Positions 1 through 19,965 of a DNA stretch of 64,000 nt are shown in pieces. The translations under genes and the position numbers were made by a program. Source of the DNA: Lagopus muta (lineage: Eukaryota > Chordata > Aves > Galliformes > Phasianidae). The stretch spans positions 30,659,214 to 30,723,213 of the forward strand of contig NC_064433.1 of assembly GCF_023343835.1 (NCBI RefSeq), read 5' to 3'. Numbering within the stretch: position 1 is the stretch's first letter; every line of letters begins with the position of its first letter. A model generated the notes under the pieces. The model was not told the DNA's origin and searched no databases. It saw only the letters and a program-made list of their open reading frames with translations.

Positions 1-481
1 CTGCTCCACAGAACAGCACACGAGCCCCCCAGAACTTGCTGGCCACCAACGTTTTCTGCCTGGCTACATTGGAAAGGCACAAGGGACAGTCACGGTGTAA
101 ACTGCATGCATTCTGTTGAGTTTGGATGCTGTAGTAGGTACGTATTAGGAAATCTTGTAGGCAGTTTGAGTATATCTCCAGTCTTCAGTGCTTGTGCTGT
201 TAAATATAGCGCAGAAAGAGCCAGAGGGAGCCAGGGCAGTTGTTCCCGATTTATTTCTGGTTTATTTATAAGGACTGATTTATTTCAGTCTTTCAAAGTT
301 TGCAACCCTAGCTGCCTAATGTGGTTGCTGTGGGCAAGCTGCATATGAAACAACTTGCTCCCCAAAACAAAACCCAGGCTTGCTTTTCTTACCATTGTGT
401 TAAGGCCTGCTTCTGCTAAGCACATGAAATTAGTGTCTACAGGCCAGCCCAGATTTCATCTCCAGCAGCTCTTTTACTTAC
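1..481 (-). other. SLC38A4 intron (5' part), continues beyond the window
   Basis: Intronic sequence following the donor at 476-481. Neither strand shows the expected next coding block. No repeat recognised. Confidence 0.8.
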
Positions 482-10061
<9,580 letters not shown>

Positions 10062-10169
10062 AGAGTGGTCAGTACTTTCCAACATACGGTCTCTTCTTCA
10101 GGGTAAACAGGACTGCGGTGCCTGCCCGTGGGTTCTCCCTACCATGGGGAGCTGCCAGAACACTCTGTT
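10062..10169 (-). promoter_or_regulatory. SLC38A4 5' UTR segment with 15-codon uORF and in-frame upstream ATG
   Basis: On the minus strand an ATG at 10145 opens a 15-codon ORF that stops at TGA (10098-10100). After four sense codons a second ATG at 10085 is in frame with the main start at 10061 and would add eight residues (MLESTDHS). None of the three ATGs has a purine at -3; the uORF and main starts have G at +4. Whether this segment is exonic depends on the inferred acceptor at 10170-10172. Confidence 0.5.
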
Positions 10170-10729
10170 CTGCAAACAACGCACAACAGGACTCATTAGA
10201 GTTTTCTTCAAATTAGATAAACGGCTGTGAATCGTTGGGCTTGTGTTTGTTCTTTGTAAATAGCATTAGGAAAGGAGACTGTTGCAGACTGGGAAAATTC
10301 TGGGCAAGCATAATGTTCCTTTATATGCTGGCACTCAGCCCTTCCATCTCCCTCAAAATGGTGGAGAGAATAGTGGCCAATAGACGCATCTGGCATAATT
10401 ACTAATCCAGGTGAAAGTAGTTACTGGAATTGCTGATTTTGTATTGCCAGAGGATGGTGATGCAGAGAAGCTCACTGCTAGAAATGAAGAGTACATCAGG
10501 GTTTTGCTAACACTGCTTCCAAATGCACACACTCAAAGAAATTCTCAGTGTTTTGAATCATTTGTTGTAAGATGAATATTGTTGCAGGTTTAAATGCCTT
10601 GATGATTCATCCCCTTCCCTGGATTCTATCTGTAAATATGAACATCTGTGCATTATCACTATTTTGATAAATAGCAGGTGCAGTTCTCATACAGTGGTTT
10701 CTGCTCTTCTGTGTCCAGCCGTCACTCAC

Positions 10730-10830
10730 CCCGCAGCCGGAGATCTGGCTCACACAGGGTTATTACACAGATAAAAGTCTTATGATCTTTACTCTTATTA
10801 GAAAAAATCCTGCTTTTAAAAAATGGTATG
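10730..10830 (-). promoter_or_regulatory. Candidate SLC38A4 promoter and non-coding first exon
   Basis: On the minus strand a TATATAAAA box lies at 10856-10864, with an inverted CCAAT (ATTGG) just upstream at about 10874-10878. About 100 nt downstream a strong donor, CGGG|GTGAGT, sits at 10724-10730 in a locally CpG-containing stretch. Together they would make a first exon of roughly 100 nt, spliced over 560 bp to the acceptor at 10170. The 5' end (~10830) is only the expected TATA-to-start distance. No transcript evidence. Confidence 0.35.
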
Positions 10831-11098
10831 AATAAATGCTCAGCTCTCTGTGGATTTTTATATATTGTATAGGCCAATTTCCGTATGGGTCAAGAGAAAC
10901 TGTGCAAACCAGTTACAAAAAGGACTTCACCTGAAGTATTTCAGCAGTCTCTTGTTACAGTCTGCAAACACACATTTACATTCATCTGCTTATTCCCACA
11001 TTCAGGAGCAAACTATTTTGGAAGAAACCTTCTGGTTTTATAACACTTTTCTCTTCATAAAGATACTCCTTGAGGCATGTCACATCTCTATTTCTTAG

Positions 11099-11215
11099 CC
11101 TGGGAGACAACAAAGCAGAACAAGGAGGGAGCGAGCACAGATTGGGCAGCATTGCAGTCTCTGTCCCACCTGTGCCAGCCCTGCACGCTCCCGGCCCTTC
11201 GCCTCTGCCTCGCAG
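11099..11215 (+). ncRNA. Candidate plus-strand exon of an antisense or divergent transcript
   Basis: A pyrimidine-rich acceptor ending TTTCTTAG (11091-11098) and a consensus donor CAG|GTGAGC (11213-11218) bracket 117 nt of GC-rich sequence, on the strand opposite SLC38A4. Human has an annotated antisense RNA at this gene (SLC38A4-AS1), so a divergent RNA is plausible. No protein family is recognisable in its frames. Splice signals alone are weak proof. Confidence 0.25.
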
Positions 11216-11658
11216 GTGAGCACGCTGGCTGGACCCATTTCCTTTCTCATAAAAAACAAATGCTAAGTACAGACCAACACTGCATAACAATATCAGAAAT
11301 ATCAGAACAATATCAGAAAACAATGCTACTAATAATTTCCACATTTGGTCCTTTGTTGCACTAAATCTGCAATTTCTCCTGGTTCTGCATTTGTGAATGT
11401 ACATTCTCTCTTGATGACCAGACCTTCACTATCACATGCTGTCTTTAAGAGCATCTGCATATGTATCTGTAGTGGCAAAATGTTACAGTGCATAGGCTTA
11501 AAATGCAAATGTAAACTTTAAATACCAGTCCTAGGGGATAAAACTGACCCTGGTCCAGAAAATAAAGTCAGCCTCCTTACTTCTTACTAAAACCATCCAC
11601 CCAGACCAGACAACCGAAAAGGAAAAGCAATATCAGAGTGCATTAGGAGGTTTCCTAC

Positions 11659-11775
11659 CAGAGATCGCAGCTTTGTTTACTCCTTTCTGTTGCCACTCGG
11701 GGAGTGTGAGCACGGATGTGAGCAGCAGGCAGTGCAGCTGGCAGGCTCACATTCCTGCAACCTGGGGATTCTGCC
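11659..11775 (-). promoter_or_regulatory. Candidate alternative 5' exon or enhancer with FOXA-like site
   Basis: Minus-strand sequence GC-richer than its surroundings ends in a donor-like CTG|GTAGGA (11653-11661), with GTAAACA, a forkhead (FOXA/HNF3) core, at 11674-11680. This would fit a liver-expressed gene, but the exon's 5' limit is undefined and the motif is short. Confidence 0.2.
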
Positions 11776-14700
11776 CAGTCGGGGTATGAATAACGCTGGG
11801 AGAATAAAAAACATTAAAAAACCAGAGCCCTCCCAACTGCGGCTTCATTCACAAAACCTTTAAATACAGACTCTGTCCTGTTCAAGGAAGAGAGTTGTTC
11901 CTCTTCCTGATGCTTATTTTGAGTTTAATGTCTAAAAACCAAACAGGCACGTCTGCTTGCACTTAACCCTATTCTGATATAGAGCCAAATCTCCGCTGTG
12001 TGCACTGCCTGCTGCTCATTGGAGAAATGTCTTTTCCAGATGTGGCAGTCCAAAGCATACACATCTTCAAAGATTTGGACACGAGAGAAGTAAGCAAAAA
12101 TAGTTGCATAGAGTTGAGTTACACAGAGGTTGGACTGAGGAGGAAATTTTGTACAGCACAGTAAACAGTTTGGAAGGGGGAAAAAAAATTGACTAGAAAT
12201 ACACATTACAGAATAAGAATTGTTTGGACATTGTCCTGTCAAACATTTACACAAGTGAATAATCTGACTTATGGGCGTCATCACAAGAGGCCATGGAATT
12301 ACTGCATAAAGCAGGAATTTTCCAGTGGAGCCACAAGCTTTCAGATGGCAATGTTAGATCTATTGAGGGCAAGCAAAGCGAAAGGGATCATTGCCACCCT
12401 TCTGCATGTGAACACAACTGCTGGATTGCTTCTGTACCTGTGAGATGTCATTTAGGAGCAGGGGCACATACTAGCTAGCTATGTTGAGAAGAAAATCGTG
12501 GCTGAATCTGAACCCCTGTAGACTGGTAGATGGGTGATTTCTGCCCCTGGGTGATGGTCAGGGCCAGGCACAGGGCTGCATATCAGGGCATGGCCACCAA
12601 GGCCAGTGGTCTTGCATCCTGCCAGAATATAACTCATCACATGAGGTGATTTAGATGTAAATCAAAGATCATCTGCTTCAGCTCCTCTGAGATTTAATGA
12701 TTTCTACTTCATAAATCTGAATCTGAATCTGAATTCTGAAAACACACTGGAAGAACCTAAACCAATCATAATCTACCCAGATTTCTCTGCCTTACAGAGG
12801 AATTCTCTAAGTTTGCAAGTAACTGAAAATCTCTCCACTGCTTTTTCTTGCACTTAAAATTGATACATTTTCCCTTTAGGTTTTCCTGCAAAAAAAAAAG
12901 TGCATTAGCTCTATAGTATTCCTTAAACTTGGCTTTATTCTTTCCTGTGTCATTCTGATGAACAGAAAGAAGTATGGCATTAAAATGGAAATACTGGTTG
13001 CAAAAGTGATATGCCCACTATTAGAGGAAAGTTATTAATTCCTATGCAACTATTTTACTGTTGAAGTACCGAGTGCTGTTATTTTTGCTTATTAAATACT
13101 GGTTTTCAGAAGGGACTCGGAAATCAGTGGATTTATTTGGCATGTGATATCACAGTATTACTGATTTCCATCTGATCTGCAGTTAGAACATTTAGAGAAT
13201 GGTTACTGATCACAAATAATGCCAGGTCACAGATATAACTAATAACATTTTTACAGGTTTTGTGGTGGCAAGATCTGTAAGTTCCACTATGGTATCTGAG
13301 TTAGCAGACTGCCAGATTCCTCGTCTTCCTGACAGCTTGCAATATTATTGTCTGCACAGCTATTTCAAAATGAAATGCGCTATCACTGTGAAATAAACAA
13401 TTAAAATGCAAAGTCTGCTTCCACAAATTCATTTATTTTCTGGAATTTTAGCCAAGTGAATCAAGAGCCTTGAATTTAGGCAAGGGTTCCAAAGGAAAGC
13501 AAGCATTTCTTAATTGTCTGGTTAATTTTAGACACCTCCTGCTAGTTCTGGTTGGTTGTTTACATTTTGATCTTCTGTACCAAAAAAAAAAAGAAGCTAT
13601 ATTTCATTTTGGAAGAAATACAAATAAATACTCGCCAACATAAATCACCATGTCAGTAAATCTTAAGGAGCCCATTTTTCATCTTGCACTTAAATTTACA
13701 GATTAATTGATTGCATTTCTCATTTGTAATTTTGGAAAGTATGGATGGTGTCTAAAATGAATTGATCATACATTATAGAGAAGAATGTTTTAGGTTTACC
13801 TGTGAGCTGAGCTGGTTCTCTTGCTTGCTAAGCGGGTTTTATCTTTTAGGATTTGCACCTGTGTTGAAAAGTTTGCTTGTGTGCAATCCACAGCAGTTGG
13901 ACAGTGATTTAAAGACAAATGGGAGTGTATCAGATGAGCCAATCAACAGCAGCTACACCCCAACAACTCCCTTTGACAAACTTGCGTCAGCTTTTTTTTA
14001 AAAAAAAAGTGGTTAAAAAAAAAAAAAGTGAATCAGTTTATTGGAGCACACTGAGGGCAAACATCTCCCTTCCGGAGCTATTTGCTCTCAGAGCTTAGCG
14101 CTGTTACAAAACGTGTATCCGCAGAATGTTTCACCCGTGCTCGATGGTGCTTTCATTTGACAATCTTGAGTTTTGAGTGACCAGCGTGGATTAAACTTAC
14201 CGTAGCACAGTAGTGATAAGCCTTGAAAATGGCATCTGGGCTCCCACATGGCTCTTATCTCTATGGTGCAGAGACACATGTTGAGATGGCAGCGAGGTGT
14301 GCACTGCAGGGCTGGGTCGGAAGTGTGTGACTGCAGCCAGGTGCCTGACCTGTGCCTTAGTTTCGCAGCTGAAATATTTACCATGATAGCAATTGCAGAG
14401 GCATATGTCAAGTGTTATTCATTTAACTGCAGTATAGACGTGCGGAGTAGTAATTTCGCTGTCTGCGATGAGTCTTTTCTATTTCAGAATTTATTACCTT
14501 TTATCCAATTACATAATGACCATAATTAAAAAAAAAAAAAAGCAAACAAAAAAGCACCTCTCTTCTTCCTTACCTCCTTTCCTCCCTCTCATGTAGGCTC
14601 TGTGATAAAGCCCTCAGCCTGACACCCCTGGGAAGGTGGGAAGGCCGGGATGACATTGAGTCTCTGTGGAGCAGATCAGGTTAGCTCTGGGGGGGGTGAA

Positions 14701-15850
14701 GCCTGGAGGGACTGGCACTTCTATCTGGGTGCTTCTCCATGCTGTGTTTCTCCCTGAGCCAGTGCTGATCTGTTGGAACTACAGCTGCCCTGCACCTTCT
14801 GGTTGTCTTTTCCTGGGTATCACCATCCCTGTAAAGCATGGAGGAGCAGGATTCCTTCCAGCTTCCTGCCATTGCTGGCTGTGGTGCGTTGTTTCATGTT
14901 CTCCTCTCCAAAAACATCTGACTACTGACATAGCCCCAGACAAATAGTTTAACAAAAATAAACTATGTCTCCTTCAGTTCTGCATTCCCATGAAAATGGG
15001 ATTGCTTCTGAGGGCTGTCGGATTGCAAGATGCCAAAAGCAGATATTAGGAGGCAAATGGTTTACAGCCAGAGGTCCTATCTTGCCTTGAATTGTGTGCA
15101 CAATTGGAAAAATGGGCCAAATTCTGGACTTTAACTTGCTGAGCGGTCTTTGAGCCTCAAAGCTGCCTGTATTTTCCATTGCAGCAACTGGCCTAATGAG
15201 GAAAACAGGCTTTCCCTATGAAGCATGTGGCATAGAATAGGTGTTCTTAATGAATTAAAGCAGTTCTTAGATGGACACCAACGTGTTTATACCTTTGTCA
15301 CGATGAGTGGGGCTGTGATACGGGCTGAGGGGCCCCGCTTTCATGCCTGTTTGCTTTGCATGCTTGACAGGGGTGTGGGTATGGACAGTTTTCTCCCCAT
15401 GCTGTTGCTCATGTGAGTGCCTCATGTAATGACGGGGAGAGAAAAACATTTCTTTGAACAAATGAAAATAAGATTGTAAACCATAAAGCAAACAGCGGGG
15501 AGATCTGGGGATAGTTGTACTAACAAATCAGCAGCAGCTGTGAAAATTACTGTGGATACATTTTTTGAACATGATTAAAAAAATAATCAAGACTAGAGTT
15601 CATTTCCTTTTCAAATACAACAGATATCAGTACTTCAGTACCTCTGTCTAATATCCACTTGTGTGGCAGTTCCCTCGTTAGTCACATCAGGGTGCTTAGG
15701 TAGATGTGGAGGGATGGAGCTATCAAGACAACTGGTACACAGGAGTGCTCCTGCTGCAGCACAGCACATGATACCCCAAAGATGCCAGGAACCATAGGCC
15801 CTAGGGAAGGTAGGACTGGAACAAACAAACTTCCTGCTTGTCAGCAACCT
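11776..15850. other. SLC38A4 5' flank, no gene recognised
   Basis: Mostly unique AT-rich sequence with A-rich runs at 12891-12899, 13580-13591, 13989-14026 and 14526-14540. An 79-codon plus-strand frame (13762-14001) and a GC-richer patch at 14590-14900 have no recognisable homology. Confidence 0.6.
12714..12736 (+). repeat. Short TCTGAA hexamer repeat
   Basis: About three to four copies of ATCTGA/TCTGAA in tandem. Confidence 0.8.
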
Positions 15851-15908
15851 GGCATCCAACCTGAACTTGAACACCTCCAGGGACAGGGCATCCACAAACT
15901 CTCTGGGG
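15851..15908 (-). mobile_element. CR1 LINE 3' fragment, inverted piece
   Basis: Read on the minus strand it is the standard CR1 block (..GTTTGTGGATGCCC.., ..CTGGAGGTGTTCAAG.., ..AGGTTGGATGCC). It abuts a plus-oriented CR1 that contains the same block again at about 16200-16250. Confidence 0.8.
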
Positions 15909-16358
15909 CCCTGGAGCATGTCCAAAGAAGGGCAATGAAGCTGGTGAGGGGTCTGGAGCACAGGTCTTATGAGAAATGGCTGAGGGAACTGGGATTGTTT
16001 AGACTAGAGAAGAGGACACTCAGGGTTGACCTTATTACTCTCTACAACTACCTGAAAGGAGGTTGTGGTGAGCTGGGGGTCAGCCTCCACTCCCACGTAA
16101 TAGGACTAGAGAGAATGGCCTCAAGTTGTGCCAGGGGAGATTCAGGCTAAATGAGGAAAAATTTCTTCTCTGAAAGATTGTTTAGATGTTGGAGTGGGCT
16201 GCCCAGGGAGGTGGTGATGTCACTGTCCCTGGAGGTGTTCAGGAAATTCTTAACACGTACTGAGAGATGCAGTTTAGTGTGGAAATTTTGGTGGTAGATG
16301 GACAATTGGACTGGATCTTGGAAGTCTTTTCCAGCCTTGATGATTCTATGATTCTATA
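15909..16358 (+). mobile_element. CR1 LINE 3' end
   Basis: Retrotransposon of birds and reptiles, 5'-truncated as usual. Recognised by the ordered CR1 landmarks: GGCAATGAAGCTGGTGAGGGG-like start (15930), GAGAAATGGCTGAGGGAACTG-like block (15970), GGGCTGCCCAGGGAGGTGGT (16196-16215), CCAGCCTTGATGATTCTATG (16331-16350) and an octamer tail ending at 16358. A frame of 148 codons (15704-16150) crosses it but is not a real gene. Confidence 0.93.
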
Positions 16359-18670
16359 GGACAAAGTTTTTTATAGGTAGGTAATGCAAATTGCTCAGGG
16401 ATGCTGCAAGATTGCAGTCACTGGGAGTTTTCAAGATTTTGCAAGGATAAACCATGTCTGAGCTGGCCTGGTGTTTGTGACAGCTCTGCTTTGTGGAGGC
16501 ATCTGGACCAGCTGTCCTCCACAGGTTTCTCCCAGCTGACATTGTGATAACTCTGTGAAGCTGTGTAAGAAAACAAGCAGAAATGTAAAGATGTTGAAGA
16601 TGCCTTCAATACTACCAATGATGGTAGTGTGATTAAGTGTGCCATGGCCAGAAATTAGGCAAACAGTGTATCATGCATCACAAGCAGGTTAAAAAAGGAA
16701 AGACCTAGTGAGGAACTCAGTAGTCTATTGATTACTTGAGGAGATTTTCTGTAGAAAGTATTAAAACTTGGCATAAGACGTCTTTTCATCTTCACACATA
16801 CACTAAACACACAGCCACCCACACAGGTGAAAGTGTTCATTTAAAATACCAGTATTCAAAAATTTTGCAAAAAAAAAACAAAACAGGATAGTTGGCAAAT
16901 GCATTAATATTTTTTTGTATCAGAATTACTAGTATGTTCTGAAAGAAGGTTGCAATGTCCTATTTTTCACTTGCAAACACATAATTTCTTCTTATCCACA
17001 AGTTTAACCCAATCTCTCTGGTATAATGAGCTTCATAGGACAAGTATGAAAGCTGCATTTGCAATTGCCTGTGGTAAACTAGGGAAGAGCTAAAGTAGGC
17101 TGTTTAATAAAACTTGAGTGATTCATTTTAATAAATAGAATTTCAGAATGATGGCTATAATTTATAATATATTAATCAGTTTATTATTGTGCTTTGTGAC
17201 AATGTTCTTATCACATTCAACATGATTATGGATGACACAGAATATTTAGTCTGGGACATTACACATCTCCCTCTTGTAATGATTCCTGCCAATGCAGAGT
17301 GCAAGTATTTCTTAATATCCAATATTTTTAAATAGAAGATAAAGAGGGAGAGATTCCAGACACTTTTGTTCCCTGACAAAAGACTTCACTACAATGGTTG
17401 ACCAAGGACAAAATTTGTCTTAAGGTATGTATAAGCACAATGGAGGGATACAGGAACTTCTCAGTCAATGATTCAGCCCACCTAGAAGGGGTTTATGGTC
17501 ACAAGCCAGTGTGATACTTGACTGATACACTTCAGTCAGGTGCTTAAAGGTTGATGGTATGAGTCTGAGCTTTGGGCAAGGTATAGATATTACTTATACT
17601 ATATACATGAGGGTCTGACCATGCAGAATATGTGTTGACTTATTTCTATTTGAATGATACTGGGAATATACAAATACATCCTCTCTAATTTTTTTGCCCC
17701 AGGTCTTCTTGTTGTTCCACACCCTCACAAAAATGATGACTTCAGTAGTGTCAATCCCCCGTAAATTATTTTCATAGCATATTTGGGAACATCATGCTCT
17801 GTCTGGAAATTATTATTGGCTTTGAGACTTATCTGAGTGAAGACAGGGGCTACCTAGAGATTTTCACTATATACTTGTCTCTGTTGTTTGCTCTGAAAGT
17901 GTCCATGTGTGCTAGAAAGAACACACTGTCCATTCTCTGCATGGAGAGAGAGCAAACAAAGCTGCAGAGCAGAGGAATGATGAATTCATTTAATGAATAG
18001 CCACTGCTGGATACCATCATGATTTTGTGTGTTTTTCATATATAATATCTCACTGAGAAATTTTTCAGTGTAGGATCCAAATGGCCTATTCCCTTACCAT
18101 ACTGGTATATTTAAAAAGCGTTAGCATCCTGATCTATCTACTATGCACTGCAGTTTCTCTCTTTGCACTGTGCCATTCACTTAGTGTAGAGAACTGCCTT
18201 TTAAGGCTCCTGACAGAATGCCTGTGCTTTCTCATAGCGGCTGCCACATTATACTTAGTTTGATATTTTGGTCTTTGTGCACATCTAAGGTGCCTAATTT
18301 TACAGCTGCTGGATTGACCTCTGCGTCCTGAAGTCTTAACCATAAGCAACCCAGCTCAGATGGGAAATTCTTCGTCCAGGCAGTCCCCAGTCCAAGCTGC
18401 CATCTCCTGTGGAGACCCTTCAGACCTGAGCTTGCCTGATTCCTGCCCCTCTTCTCTGGGTCCCAAAAGGATTTGTCCCATTGCATGAGCAGAGATGTCC
18501 ACTATAACTTGCATCCACAGTTCTTTACCATGGGGTAAACATACTTTCATCCACACAGGATTGTGGAGAGCTCGTCATTTTTCATTTAACAACAAACATA
18601 TGTGCAGTTTTGCTCGTGTTGACTCATCTAAGTTTAACTCATTTAAGTTGACTCATTTAAGTTCTTTACA
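16359..18670. other. Intergenic, no feature recognised
   Basis: AT-rich unique sequence; an A8 run near 16870. The tandem AACTCATTTAAGTTGACTCA-like stretch at 18635-18662 lies just before the next CR1. Confidence 0.6.
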
Positions 18671-18880
18671 AGGAGAGTGGTTAGGCCCTGGAACGGGCTG
18701 CCCAGGGAGGTTGTGGATGCCCCGTCCTTGGACGTGTTCAAGGCCAGGTTGGACGGGGTCCTGGGCAACCTGATCTAAATGTGTATGTTTGGTGGCCCTG
18801 CTAGGCAGGGGGGTTGGAACTACATGATCCTTGAGGTCCCTTCCAACCCGGGTGATTCTGTGATTCTGTGATCTGTGATC
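18671..18880 (+). mobile_element. CR1 LINE 3' end
   Basis: Runs from GAACGGGCTGCCCAGGGAGG (18691-18710) through the GGCCAGGTTGGACGGGGTCC block (18742-18761) and TTGGAACTACATGATCC (about 18815-18831) to a TGATTCTG-type octamer tail (18853-18880). Less decayed than its neighbours. Confidence 0.95.
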
Positions 18881-18959
18881 TAGGGAAACCTATATTTGTT
18901 TGATAATGTAAAGCTTTCAAATGCCTCTATATGTGCTAGCATGGTGTGCCAGGGCAGGA

Positions 18960-19330
18960 GAGCTGGCCACCATCACTCCTCAATTCAGGATCACAGGCTG
19001 AAAGGCAGGAGGAGTTCTCATGAAGCTGTCTGGGTTGTATTAGATTGCAGCCAGCAGGTCAAGGAAAGAGAAGAGATTATTCTGTTCTATCTGGAACTTC
19101 TGAAAATATGTCTCAGTTCTGGGCCTCCCAGTTCAAGAAAGATGTTGGCAAACTGGAAGGAAGTGTACCAGGATGGTGGTGGACTGCAGGGCCTGCAAAG
19201 AGATGCTGAAGGAACTATGCTTGTTCAGCTTGAAGAAGTCTGTATTAATCCTGTCTAAACCACTTCACGGGGATATGGGGAAGACAGAGTCAGGCTGTCC
19301 ATGGAGTCAAAGAGGTACCAACACAGAAAG
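18960..19330 (+). mobile_element. Older CR1 LINE internal fragment
   Basis: Diverged CR1 body without the 3' tail. The blocks CAGCCAGCAGGTCAAGG (19051), TCTCAGTTCTGGGCCTCCCA (19112) and TTCAAGAAAGATGTTGGCAA (19132) keep the CR1 order. The limits are approximate. Confidence 0.7.
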
Positions 19331-19907
19331 TTTATAGTAGGATTAGCAATACGTGGGTTGTTTCTGACTGTGACCTCAAGCATATGTTATAGCTCCCAAG
19401 GAGAGGTAAGGAAAAGAAGCAGACAAAGGAATAGGGCACAGCTTTTATCAGACAAGTGACTTAGTTGGAAAAAAATGAGGAAGTCCATTCTAACAGGCAT
19501 TTGTCTAGTCTTTCTTTGAACGTGTTTGTATTTACCGTGGTTTAGCAGTTTATGTTTCAGTAGTTGTAACATTAGGACTCAACAAGCTTTATAAAACACA
19601 TTAAAAGAAGCCACCAATAACTTAGTTTCAACAGGCATATTTAGGGTCCTATGACTAGATTTCTTTTTATTAAAGTAACAACATATTCATTAAATTAGAT
19701 GAGATTAAAATCAGTTAATGAAAACAATCAGAATTCCCTTTTATTAGCTGACTCTGCAGGAGAGCAATATAGTTATTTGTACTGTCTGAGCAGCATATAA
19801 CACTTTGCACAACTAAATGATGTTACTTTTACCCTGGAAGCAGTCAGCTCTTTAGAATAAATCAGGATGGGGTATCACTCTTAAAAAAGATTATATTTAC
19901 ATAGAAC

Positions 19908-19965
19908 ACTCCAAAAGTAATGCCTGCTATTTATTTCTATGGAAAATACGAACTGTCAATGTATC
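19908..19965. mobile_element. Mariner end fragment
   Basis: CTCCAAAAGTAATGCCTGCT (19911-19930) and the following TATTTATTTCTATGGAAAAT closely match the terminal repeat of the mariner at 41.3-43.3 kb. Only the terminal ~55 bp is recognisable, so it is a truncated copy or a solo end. Confidence 0.75.

Noticed and set aside
15704-16150. 148-codon plus-strand ORF
   Set aside because: Most of it lies in the inverted and forward CR1 pieces, so it is repeat-derived.
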